A stretch of 64,000 nt of DNA, from positions 58,643,174 to 58,707,173 of the forward strand of contig CM059975.1 in the NCBI GenBank assembly GCA_030490835.1, written 5' to 3'. A model generated the notes under the pieces. The model was not told the origin of the DNA, made no database searches, and saw only the letters and a program-made list of their open reading frames with translations. The stretch's first letter is position 1. The number at the start of each line of letters is the position of its first letter. This DNA comes from Annona cherimola (lineage: Eukaryota; Streptophyta; Magnoliopsida; Magnoliales; Annonaceae). A program made the position numbers and the translations under genes. This document shows positions 24,025 to 34,324 of the stretch, piece by piece.

Positions 24025-24715
24025 TAGTTAAGATTTTAACATTGCATGTTTATGATGAAAATAAAATTATATCTCAAATCCATCATAAACAAGACAATAT
24101 TATCAAAAGAAAAAAGAAAATAAAAGCTTATTGATTAAAGCTTCAATGGCATCTTGAATGTTCCAAGCAACTTACCGCTCACTTCTCGCCTTATGCTTTT
24201 TTCCTTCTCTCGCTCTCGGGACCTCAACCCAAGCTTAAGGTACATTCTAAGATGCCTTAAGATGTGTATGACGAGTTTTTATATAGTGCTTCCATAAGCA
24301 CTTGTGCAAAACCATTGCATAGTACATCAATTGCGCTTCTCTAGGCACAAAACAACTTAGGCCATGTTGATCTCAAGCTCATGCATTTTCTCTCAAATTT
24401 TGAAGTTTTGCTGCCCAACATGCCCCAAACTGTGTTGAAACAACAATGACACATTCTAGGCTGTTTTGATCACTATTTTTGTGTGCTTTTATTTATTCAA
24501 AATCATAAATTTGAATGGATCTTGGTCCTCATGGTTCAATTCTTCAAGAAATATGTAGGTTTTGTACTAATTTCACCTGACTTTGCATGAATCAATCAAT
24601 CATAAGTGTTTTATGCTAAACAAAGCTACATCAATCAATATATAATTCATCATCTCAATCACTTAAACTCTCATCCAATTATCAACCAAAATAAGTAGTA
24701 TGAAAATGACTCAAC

Positions 24716-25830
24716 AACTACTCTTTGCAAAATGCACAGGTCATAGCCTATAATATACAAAAGATCGTTCTCATAGGGATTGAGTTGAACACTAGACTAT
24801 AGCATATATAACTATCTAGATAATAAGAATGGAAAGACATAATCGAGTTTATAATTAATAAGAAAAGAGAAATTACTGATAATTTAATGATGTGAGCAAG
24901 ATTAGAAACAAGGAAAATTTGAGATTTAGGATTTACAATTTCACATGTGATGTTTCTGCAATGAATAATTAGCTCCTCGTTTAATTCAGATACTTTGTAT
25001 TAAAGGAGAATAAACCCTAAGCTGATCTTACATCCTTTCTTGAAGCATGAAAGATATACCCTAATCTTCAAAATCACCTATTCTTATGGGATTATATTAA
25101 TCATAATCAAAACAACAATACCAGATTATTAAAAAAGTACATCAATTCCAAGACAATATAAATAAAGAAAATAAGAAAAGGAAGCTTATGAGATGAGTCT
25201 TCAATGGTGTTTTGAATAGCTCTCACCAAATCGTCTCTTTCTTCTTTTTGTTTGAACTCGATTAAGCAATATTATTATTATGGTAACACATTCATGGGAT
25301 TAGCTCTCCTCTTTTCTCCATACCCTAGCCACCAAATCTAGTTTAAAAAAATATGTCAAACGATGCCCTAAGTCGAGCTTAGCAAGTATTTATATAGAGG
25401 TCTCCAAAAAATTGCACAAAATGAGTTCGAGTAGATTGAATTCGCAGTGCTAAACCTGAACACGGCTTAGGTTTTGTTGTACTCAGACTTATGCTATTTG
25501 CTCTGAAGTTTTGAAGTTTTGCTGCCCGACATACCTCGAACTATATCAACACTTCCTTAATACATTTTAGGATGTTTTTGTCACTATTTTGCCTCCTTTT
25601 AATCCTTCTAAATCATCAAATTGAATTATCCTTAGCCCTCATGCTTTGATTCTTTAAGAATTGCATGGATTTTGCACCAAAGTTATCTCTAAGTGTCTTT
25701 CACTAAAGAAAGTTAAATTAATGAATATTGATTCAAATAATCATATTTATCCACATTCTTATCCAAATATTATTCAAAATATAGAGTAAGAAAATCACAC
25801 AACATAAAACAACTACGACGACTCCACATT
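24716..25830 (-). repeat. LTR-like segment B
   Basis: About 1.1 kb, adjoining segment A head to tail. Its left end (element 3' end on the minus strand) has ATCGTTCTCATAGGGATTG, the same style as GTATCGTTCCCACGAGGAA in the solo LTR at 41287-43018; this motif is common near the 3' end of Tat/Athila LTRs. A minus-strand TATA-like CTATATAAATAC is at 25388-25400. Exact edges are estimates. Confidence 0.5.
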
Positions 25831-26249
25831 AACACAAAAGTAATAGAGAAAATTATTATTTCACTAAAACATGCATGAGTTACATCCCAACCAATGCTTA
25901 GTTTATAGTCCTCAGTCTAACTGCAGTTTGATTCATATGAATTAGCTAACTTCGACTTTTGCATTGATCTACCTCTTTTACTTTCCTACAAATTTGCTTA
26001 TACCTTTCATCTTTTGCTTATGAATTTTTCTATCAACAAGCCATAACATTCATTATTCAGAGATTCACAAGAAGGAGAAAAATTTATTACCATTGTGTTA
26101 TAATGATTCTCCTATTCTTCAAATTTCAGTTCTTGTGATGATTTTAACTTTCTTATTTCAGATGATGTAGCAATTTTAACGACTTCTTGATTGAAATTTT
26201 CAGTGGTTCCACCTTTAGCTATGCATGCTTCCATAAAATCAACCAAGTT

Positions 26250-26600
26250 CTCTTTATTCCACGCCCCCTCAACCACATCAATCCAAATACGAGAATTTTT
26301 AGAGGAATGGTGTTTTGGCACTTAGAACAAGTTAAACTCCACCTTTACAGCTCCAACTGTTAATCTGAGCTTTCCATTCTTCACATTAATAATGACGCCA
26401 ACAATTACTAAAAATGACCTTCCTAGTACAATTTAGTTCTGACGATCCTCCTCCATATCAAGCACAATGAAATCCACAAGAATGAAAATTTTTTCCACCT
26501 TTAATGGCATATCCTCTATGATACCCATAGAATATTTGATGGAGTGATCTATATGTTGCAATGACAAGGCATGGGCTTAGGACGACTTATCTTTAATTTT
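26250..26600 (-). pseudogene. gypsy aspartic protease remnant (Tat/Athila-like)
   Basis: Minus-strand translation from 26595 downward gives LSLQHIDHSIKYSMGIIED, then VEKIFILVDFIVLDMEEDR, LGRSFLVIVGVIINVKNG and LTVGAVKVEFNLF. These are the conserved blocks around the retropepsin of Athila/Tat elements (D(R/H)SIKYP.GI.ED, VDFIVLDMEED, ILGRPFL, G.L..RV). Two stops interrupt it and the downstream 26112-26321 stays open for 69 codons (PKHHSSKNSRIW). The active-site DSGA lies upstream of this piece and is not visible. RT does not follow. Confidence 0.75.
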
Positions 26601-26619
26601 TAATAAATGAAATGAACGA

Positions 26620-27690
26620 TTAGGCTTACTGCTCGCTAATCTCTCTATAAGTACTCAAATTGTAGATTGTAGTATATAACTATCATTACCACAAAAAATT
26701 CAGGACTTTAGAATTTATTTTAAATGCTTTTATATTAAATATCAAGAGAATAATGTGAATAAGAAGATAGAATTTAGACGTAAATCAAAGATTAGAAAGC
26801 ACGGATGTGATTACTTATGATCTAGGGTTTCACATGCGATGTCTGCAACGGAATATGTAGTATGATTATTTAATTCGGATATCATTTGTTGAAGGAGAAC
26901 AAACTAATTTATCCTTGCACCTTCCTTCGAAATCTACAAGGCATAATCCTAATATATTTTTAAATACCTATTCACATTGGATTAAGTCAATTAGGATTCA
27001 TTAAATTCTATGACCATTCTTGGAATTCCTCAAAGTCATCATGCCTATTCTCACAATCTAGATTTTTAAGTTTGATATCTTGATTGTCGTATATTAGAAT
27101 TACACCTCTCGATTTCATCACCTAATATATGAAAATTATTGCCAAAGTGGAAGCTCAAACCCTAATCAAGTATTAAATAACAAGATATTAAATTAACAAC
27201 CAATATCCTTCATAAATAAGTTAAAATCCACTAACATTGTATGCATGCTACATCCTAAACCTTAAATTAAAGGCTTACCAGAGCATGTTTAAGTTTAAAA
27301 TAAAATTAAAACTTAAATCCATATTAAAAAAGACAAAATAAAAAGGAAAGAAGAAAGAAAACCTTATTGGTTAGAAGCTCTGATGGTGTGTTGACCGCTC
27401 GACACAACTCGCCGCCTTGCATCTCACCCTATGTTCTTTGCCTCCTCTCAAACCCTTGGAATTTTCTCTCCAATTTTGTCTCTAATTTTTGCTGGGAATT
27501 CTTTCTCTGAATTTTCCTGCCTCTAATTTCTCTCTTAATTTCTACCATGCTCTACTCGTCCACCCTCTATTTATAAGGATTCAAACCTACCATATGGCTG
27601 TACTCCTTGCATACTTAATTCTAGTAGCCAATCCTACACAGATTCAATTGCATTCATATGATATGGCTGAATAAAGTATTGCAATATACT
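26620..27690 (-). repeat. LTR-like segment C
   Basis: Resembles the left part of segment A block by block: AAATTGTAGATTGTAGTAT at about 26650 against TCGTAAATTGTAGTATTTA at 21768, then the TTGTTGAAGGAGAACAAA, CACCTAATATATG and ATGCATGCTACATCCTAAA blocks. A minus-strand TATAAATAGAG candidate is at 27566-27576. Lies upstream of the protease in element orientation, so it may be the 5' LTR. Confidence 0.5.
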
Positions 27691-28797
27691 TTGTTTTAAA
27701 AGCCCCAAATGGGGACATAAAAATATTTTAGGACATGACAATGTCCACAGGGAACAATGTTTACATAAAATTATTTTAGGACATGATAATGTCCACAAGA
27801 AACAACGTTTACATGAAATTATTTTAAGACATGACAATGTCCACAGAAAATAATGTTTATATGAAAATATTTTAGGACATGACAATATCCATAGAAAACA
27901 ATGTTTACATGAAAATATTTTAGGACACGAAAATGTCCATATTGATAAAAGGTTTATATTCTTATGCGCCGCTTTTGAAAAGCCCAGAATTTGGGATATA
28001 AAAAAGTTTTAATAAAAATGTTTTAGGATACATAATTGTCCGCATGAACAAAAAGGTTTCTATGAAAATGTTTTAGGACATATAATTGTCCTCATAAAAA
28101 AGGAGTTGATATGAAAATATTTTAGGACATATAATTGTCCTCATGAAAAAAAGGTGTATATAAAAACGTTTTAGGACATACAATTATCCTCATGAAAAAA
28201 ATTTATGAAAGGTTCATATGAAAGGTTTATATGAAAGGTTTCTTCCTATTGGTAGTTGATCGCTTGATAACTGTCTCCTACCAACAGCAAGAAATGCATT
28301 TATATGAAAATGAAAAATGCTTGCTTACTGAGTTTATCACTCATGTTTTGTTTTTCCCACCCCAGACAGGTTCAAGGAATCTCAAAAGGAAAAAGGACCT
28401 GATAAATCGAAGAAAAGTATGAACTGGTATTCTTTAATGTGTTAGCAAATTGTTAGCTATCATGTAATATCTGATATGTTAGAGAATGATTGAATGCTTG
28501 TGTTGATCATAAAGATATTAGGTCATGAATGCTCATGATGTATGTATACAAGTTATTATGTTACAAGTATATAATTGCTTGTGAAATGAATAGTGAGAAT
28601 GATATGTATAGTTAACTGCAAGTATATATTTCTTAAAAAATGAAGAAGGAAGTGGAAAGAAAAAAAATTTGCTAAACGAAATGTATACAAAAAATCTTGC
28701 CGCGTGAACAAGGCAACAATCTTGTGTCACATTTACCAATAAAAAATGATCCCAGAGTAAGGCTTAGGTTATGAAGCCTCGAGTTGGGGTCACCACA
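27690..28797 (+). repeat. chromovirus-type LTR fragment, plus strand
   Basis: The right end GGGTCACCACA (28797) and the preceding TTGCCGCGTGAACAAGG, GATCCCAGAGTAAGG and GAAGCCTCGAG blocks match the ends of the LTRs at 37738 and 48843. TGCTTGCTTACTGAG and CAGACAGGTTC (28318-28372) match blocks at 37371-37426. No primer site follows and the left part is missing or merged into segment C, so this is a truncated solo LTR. It carries the palindromic array at 27735-28195. Confidence 0.75.
27735..28195 (+). repeat. tandem array of GGACAT...TGTCC palindromes
   Basis: About nine units of 50-60 bases, each with ATTTTAGGACATGACAATGTCC-like inverted repeats. The first five have arms GGACAT/ATGTCC, the later four GGACA/TGTCC around TATAAT. 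Spacers contain AATGTTTACATGAAAAT. Same family as the array at 11480-11930 but in opposite orientation. Confidence 0.8.
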
Positions 28798-30168
28798 ACG
28801 ACTGAATATGATGAAGATGATGAAATAAGAGTAGCACAACTTGCAGCTAACTAATTCGAAGAAGAATGGAGTTGTTGGCTTCTAGAGTAAAAATGGAGAA
28901 GATAAGAAGAGAGGGAAATGGGGCCTATCATGAATCAGGGTCGGCTACCGAAGATATTGTAGCTAAAGGTGATAGATTTGAAGAAGAAGTTGTCAGCTTT
29001 TGCAGTTGGTATGGAGAAGACGATAAGGGAAGGTTGATGGAGGCTGACGGATGGTGGAGAATTGGGGCTAGCCTAGGGTTCCTAGGTTACAAGAAAATGA
29101 TGCTTTTATATCATGTATATTACATGCTTATAAAATCAAAATTGAGTTCCCTGGGTTGGTCTCAAATCAACCCGAAACCGAACATGATTTCAATTCATTC
29201 TGGGTTCGAGCTGGAAGATCGAGCTCGGGCTCCATTATACAGTTGTGACACTGTTAAATTTTGGGTTCGATGGGTTGGGTTCGGGTCGTACTCGGACTAA
29301 GTTGCTCAATATGGGCTGTGTGGAGAACATATACATTGGGTCATGTAATTATATATTTCCTCTAACAGAGTCATGTATGCATGTGGTTTCTCTCGAAATG
29401 CTAAGTTATGTAGAATTTATTACAATCTTAATTTTCAGGTGTTGTAGATGAGCTGGCATTATATTTCATCTGACATGAAAAATCTTAGGTAAACACTTCA
29501 AACTAATGTAGTGTGTATCACTAACCCTAGGCCGACGTCGTTAGAAAGATCCCCTCATTCTTGTTGGTAATGAAGAAGGGAGGCAAGTCTGCACAGTTTC
29601 AAGCTGGTGCTATTGAGAATTATAGGTGTTGATAAAGATGACCAGCTAGCTCTAAGAGATCCACCACACTTTGCTTTTTTGCATCATTAGCTAGCCACTT
29701 TGATGCTGCATGCTCATGATTTGCCTCTAATTCATCTAAACCTTTTCGACACATCCACATCAATAGTTGTCAAAGCTCCATCAAGCGTAGGTCCAAGATG
29801 GGAGGATTAAGCAGGCAGAAGCAATCTAGTCGTAAGAAACTGACCACACCCATTTGTTTCAATCACCACTGAAACTCCGCTAGTAAGAGGTAACTTTCCA
29901 CCATTGTAGAAATTCAAGCCATCTCACAAGCATAGAATTTGGCCATCAATATGCTTACTCCACCAGGTAATCAAATAGTGCAAAATTTTGGACCGCCATT
30001 ACAAGATCCTGCTGATGTACCATCACACTTATTCCATCAATCTTGCCCACTCAATCCTTCTAATCATGAGTAGCTCTTTTTTGTGCCAATTGGCCACTGG
30101 TGGAAAATTTGAGCCCATTAATCTCATCCATTGATTTTTTTTTCTCTATCCATTTGTAATCTTGACCA
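28798..30168. other. unassigned stretch with one 144-codon open frame
   Basis: Apart from the open frame at 28866-29300 nothing coding, and no repeat ends, could be recognised. 29460-30168 holds only short, stop-rich frames. Confidence 0.4.
28866..29300 (+). CDS. hypothetical 144-residue open frame, doubtful
   Basis: ATG at 28866 opens MELLASRVKMEKIRREGNGA and stays open for 144 codons, with an acidic, glycine-rich first half (EEEVVSFCSWYGEDDKGR, GWWRIGASLGFLGY) and no domain I recognise. The last 40 codons lie in a stretch with GGGTTCGGGTCG-type sequence seen in small repeats, so the C-terminus may be accidental. It starts about 70 bases after the right end of an LTR fragment. It could be an exon, a gene fragment captured by an element, or chance. 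Confidence 0.25.
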   Translation: MELLASRVKMEKIRREGNGAYHESGSATEDIVAKGDRFEEEVVSFCSWYGEDDKGRLMEADGWWRIGASLGFLGYKKMMLLYHVYYMLIKSKLSSLGWSQINPKPNMISIHSGFELEDRARAPLYSCDTVKFWVRWVGFGSYSD

Positions 30169-30418
30169 TTGATAATAAAAAATATTTTGCAACCTCATTT
30201 ATATGACTCTAATGGGGATCAAATACTTGAAATTCACTTCATTAACCTAGTAGAAGGATCTAGAGAAAATATACATGAAAAACACATTGTCGTTTTTCAT
30301 ACCAAAAGAGATTCATCTACTTATGAGGACATCATGAAATCTTCATGCGCATCATAATAAATAAGTGATCCAAAATAAAATAGAATCAATAATAGAAAAT
30401 GGGACATGAAAGTTATTT

Positions 30419-30598
30419 GATTTATCACCTAGATCTAAATCTGTAGGTTGTAAATGGATCTTTAAAAAGAAATTAAAAATTAGTGGTTCAATTGTTAAAT
30501 TTAAAGTCGATTTATCACCTAGATCTAAATTTGTAGGTTGTAAATGGATCTTTAAAAAGAAATTAAAAGTTAGTGATTCAATTACTAAATTTAAAGCT
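30419..30598 (+). repeat. 90-bp in-frame tandem duplication in copia RT
   Basis: The stretch starting GATTTATCACCTAGATCTAAA occurs at 30419 and again at 30509. The 90-base period keeps frame, so SVGCKWIFKKKLK appears twice in a row (second copy FVGCKWIFKKKLK). A handful of substitutions separate the copies, so the duplication is not recent. Confidence 0.9.
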
Positions 30599-30728
30599 AA
30601 CTTAGAGATAAAGGGTTTGGACAAAAAATAGGTATAGATCTCTTTAACATATATGCCCTAGTAGCAAGTATTGTAACCAATAGATTATGAATAACCATAG
30701 CTTCAATCCATTATCTTGAAATTCACTA

Positions 30729-30922
30729 GGGATCTGTTTGGAAAGGGAGAAAAAATGGGACAAAGTTTTTTGAAATAGATAGGGTAATGATATAATATGA
30801 TAGGGTAATGATTAGAAGCAAAGAGAAATTTGAAATAGATAAGTTAATTGTATCAGAAGATGCGAAAAAATTTTGTGAACAAGATGGGAAAGAAAAATTT
30901 TTCCTTCTTTCCGAATGGACCC
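30729..30922. mobile_element. 194-bp Tourist-like MITE in copia RT
   Basis: Left end GGGATCTGTTTGGAAAGG and right end (reverse complement) GGGTCCATTCGGAAAGA form imperfect terminal inverted repeats. It sits exactly between the copia RT words LEIH and MDIN, which are adjacent in the family. Flanks are CTA on the left and TAA on the right, close to the 3-bp TAA/TTA duplication of PIF/Harbinger elements but not identical. Small size, lack of coding capacity and the GGGTCTGTTTGG-type end support a MITE. Confidence 0.65.
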
Positions 30923-31499
30923 TAAATGGATATAAACATTTCTTTTCTAAATGGAGATTTAGATGAAAATTTATGTATAATAACTTAAAGAATTTATAGT
31001 CTCTGGATAAGAAAACAAAGTTTACAAATTAATAAAAATTTTATATGATTTAAAATAAGCACCGAAGTAGTAATATGAAAATTTTGACTTGTGTTATCAA
31101 ATTGGTTTATATTAAATTAATTACACAAATATATTTACTGTGAATTTCTGCTAGTAGAGCTATTATTATTTGTCTATATGTAGATGTATGCTTCTTTTTA
31201 ATAATGATATTAATATTATTAAAGAAACTAAAAATTTCTCATTCGTCAATTTATATATAAAAGATATAGGCTATGCAGATCTTGACATCAAAATTATCAA
31301 AAACAGTAATGTATTTTCTCTTTCCCAATCACGGTATGTTAAGAAGATACTCAAGAGATTTTACCGTTTTGACGTTAGCTTGACATTAACTCCTTTGGAT
31401 TCCAACATCAAGTTATGTAAAAATGAAAATAGATTTGTAGCTTGGCTGAAGTATTCTAAGGAGAATAAAAGTTTGATCTATATCATCTATTATATTTGA

Positions 31500-32340
31500 C
31501 TTTATAGTTCATCTACTTTGGATCTAGGATTGAGAATTGTGGTGGGTCATACCCAGTTAGGGTTTGCCCAAATCTGATTCTATTTTTTGAAAATTTTAAC
31601 GAACTATATTTTTTTATATGGGGATAGGACAAAGTCGATTTGTGCCTTACCTTTTTATATAGATCTCGAGACAAATTTTGGATTAGTACTAGAGGGTTGG
31701 ATAGAAAATGCATTATTAAGTATATTATTTTTAAGAATCTATACACTTGTCGAATATAAAGTCATATCTATGTTAAATTTAAAGATTGATTGCTTCAATA
31801 TTTTACTAATTAGTAAGATTAACATATTTCTACTATAACAAAAATATTATTAAATACATATAATGTAAAAAATTTATTAAAATAAGTTAACAAAACAAGA
31901 ACTAAAAATTTCATTTGCAACTTAAATCAAATTTCCGAGTTGACAATCTAGGCCGATTTTTTATTTTTTTTAGTTTTTAAATATATATTTAGTCTAAAGA
32001 CTTGTTTATATCAAATTTACATGTTGATTATTATATGACATAATTTAAAAAATTTTAAAGTAGATCGTAGTTACTCATAAATAATATGAGAATTTTGAAA
32101 GAAAATGAGAATAAAATTTAAAAATATTTATAATTTTAATAAATGAATATATGCACGACGCTTCAAGATTCTCTAATTTGGGACATGCTTAAATCACCAT
32201 GACCCTATTTTTTAATTCAGGTCAAAATTTCTATCTCATTTCTATACTGGGTAATAAAATGTTGGTTTAACCTCATTGAAAATAGGTTGGGTCAAGTCAC
32301 AAGTCGACCTGTACCAAAATTCCCTCCACTATTTAGGTTT
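31500..32340. other. unassigned 840-base block interrupting the copia remnant
   Basis: The copia frame stops after LIYIIYYI at 31498 and resumes near 32345 with SSNPRYTH. The block between is AT-rich, with GTCATACCCAGTTAGGGTTTG near the left and GGGTCAAGTCACAAGTCGACC near the right. No clear terminal repeats or target duplication; the element type is unknown. Confidence 0.45.
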
Positions 32341-33444
32341 ACTTTGCAAGTTTAGTAGTAATCCAAGGTATACACATTAAAATATAATTTGTAAGATGTT
32401 AAGACATTTAAAAAAGGCTATATTGGCTATGAATTATATTTCGTTGATGAGCTCTCTATATTAAAAGGGGTATGATGATGCAAGTAAGATTTTCAATACT
32501 GAGAAATTCATGTCTACTAGTGGTCGAATTTGTATCCTTAAGAGAGTTTCTGTCTTGGACTTTCAAAAAGTAAACTTTCATTAAACAATCAATGATGGAA
32601 TCTAAGTTCCTTACTTTGGTTGCAACAGGAAAAGAGGAAAAATTACTTAGTAATTTAGTATTTAAAATTCTTATTAGACGTAAGCTAGTACCTCCAATTT
32701 ATTTACATTGTGATAGTAAAGTAAATTTAAGAGCATACAATAACACTTACAACTATAAGTCGAGGCATACAGCATTAAGATACAATAATAGAAGACAAAA
32801 TGCTTCAAGATGGAGTGGTTTATATCAATTTTATAAGATTAAGTGAAAACTTGGTAGACTCTTTTATGGAAGTCCTTAAAAAATGAATTGAAAAATATTA
32901 AGAGGGATAAGATTGAAATTCTTGAGTTGTAATAATTAAAATTCAACTCTAAGCTTGTAATCTATTTCTAGTATTCAATGAACAAAGTAAGTTATTTTTG
33001 CAACTTTCAAGCATTGATAATGTTTATTTATTTTTTGCATCTCTCAAGCAAGTTTGAAAATGAGGTTACTTTTGTTTTCAGAGTATATAAGTTCACTCTA
33101 AAGTGCTCATAAATTGGAATATTGATACATGGTTATAACTAGGAGTATCAAAGGATTAAGTTTATGGGTTAAAGTCAAATCCTAATCCTAGCATATTTAA
33201 AAAAATTTAATCCCAATCTGTTTATTAACTCGTTTAAAAAATCTTGACACCAACCCATTTACAATCCATTTAATAAACAAATTGGCGGGTTGTTAATGAA
33301 TTATGTATATTGCAAACAAATTAAAACCAAACTAATTTAAAGTTGAACATGTGTCATTTGCAATTATTGTAGTTGTGCATTGATCTGCATTGACATGCAT
33401 ATGACATGGTTAGATCTTCATCGGTAGGGGTGGATATTTGACAC

Positions 33445-33650
33445 ATTAGCACAAAGAAGGATAGCGACTTGACAAGATAGGACAAAGAGGGAGAAATAAA
33501 AATAAATATATAGAGGGAAAAGATCGAACATCAAAAGGAGAGGAGGGAAGGAGAGATGAGAGATATGAGAAGAGGATGATGGAAGACGAAGAGAAAGAGA
33601 AAGAAGAAGGGGGGAGAGACAGAGAGAGAGAGATAAAGAGGGAAAAAAAT
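33445..33650 (+). repeat. purine-rich GA tract
   Basis: Long GGGAGA/GAGAGG/AAGAAG low-complexity sequence inside the left part of the hAT-like element. Open frames across its complement are artefacts of the bias. Confidence 0.7.
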
Positions 33651-34324
33651 CTTATCAGCGACAATGTCAACAATGGTAACACCATAGCATGATAGCGGGG
33701 AAGACACAATAGAGTTGTAGATAAAGAAAAGAAAATAGAAAATTAAAATAGAAAAAATAGATAATAAAAAATTAAAATGGAGAAAATGAATTTAGGATTT
33801 AGGAAATAAAATATATATAAGTAGGTGTGAAAATAAAGTCAGATAGACCTATGACTTGCCAGCCCCTCCCCACTTTTATAGAGGGCCAAAACAAAGATTT
33901 TGACCTGGTGGAGTAGGGCGAGTCAAGAATTTAGACCCGTGTTTCAATTCTAAGGGGCTGAGTGGGTCGATCATGTCCCGAACCACCTTGACCCGCAATG
34001 TATAAATTATTTTTAAAAATTATATGACTTATTTATGTGAATGTTGTTTTGTTGGACAATTATGTGTAACTTTATCATTTATTAATATGAATATTATTTA
34101 TGTTGATGTGTGTTTAACTTTATAACTTGTTTATATTAATAAATTTTTATTTCTTATTTACTTATATGTTATTCAAGTTATTCCATTTAGATATTTGTCA
34201 ATGAAATAAAATATATTGTATGTTGTTTATATCTTACAAGAACAAATATTATTATTATAATTTTACAATTTAGCTGTTTTAATTGTAATCTAAAATTTAC
34301 ATCAATGACTTTTTTAAGATTGAT

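Larger units (their letters stand above)
21740..24715 (-). repeat. LTR-like segment A (split by a solo LTR)
   Basis: Left part 21740-22366 and right part 24030-24715 together resemble segments 24716-25830 and 26620-27690. Matching blocks include TTGTGTTGAAGGAAAACAAA (about 21986), ATGCATGCTACATCCTAAA (near 22350, and near 27240 in segment C) and CACTATTTTTGTG (24470; near 25584 in segment B). The Sirevirus-type LTR at 22372-24024 interrupts it. Confidence 0.55.
20370..27690 (-). mobile_element. decayed Ty3/gypsy (Tat/Athila-like) region with several LTR-like segments
   Basis: Minus-strand reading gives a protease remnant (26250-26600) and, at 21600-21640, GAGGACAAT followed by TTTTAAGTGTAGGGTG, the style of the 3' internal end of Athila/Tat elements. 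Three related segments of about 1.1-1.3 kb (about 21740-24715 minus its insertion, 24716-25830, 26620-27690) share blocks such as the GGAGAACAAA, GAAACCTATAAGGCAT and CTAATATATG-like stretches and each has a minus-strand TATA-like box (TATATAAA, TATAAATA, TATAAATAG) in a comparable position. They are probably LTRs of related copies. RT and integrase are not visible. 20370-21600 is AT-rich and probably 3' non-coding. Confidence 0.55.
30169..32880 (+). mobile_element. second Ty1/copia remnant (TNT/Tork-like), with insertions
   Basis: Plus-strand fragments in copia order: an integrase-RT linker (30169-30350, SSTYEDIMKSS), RT start with KSVGCKWIFKKKLK (30432-30480), MDINISFLNGDLDENL (30927-30975), ICLYVDV near 31168-31190 where the polymerase box should be, then KNSNVFSLSQSRYVKKILKR and LTPLDSNIKLC (31300-31420). 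RNase H pieces include STSGRICILKRV (32515-32550) and MESKFLTLVATGKEEKLL (32595-32648). The element is riddled with stops. A MITE (30729-30922) and an unassigned block of about 840 bases (31500-32340) interrupt it. LTRs are not visible. Confidence 0.8.

Noticed and set aside
27735..28195. CRISPR-like regularly spaced repeats
   Set aside because: Spacers are similar to each other and the context is a plant LTR; this is a tandem repeat.
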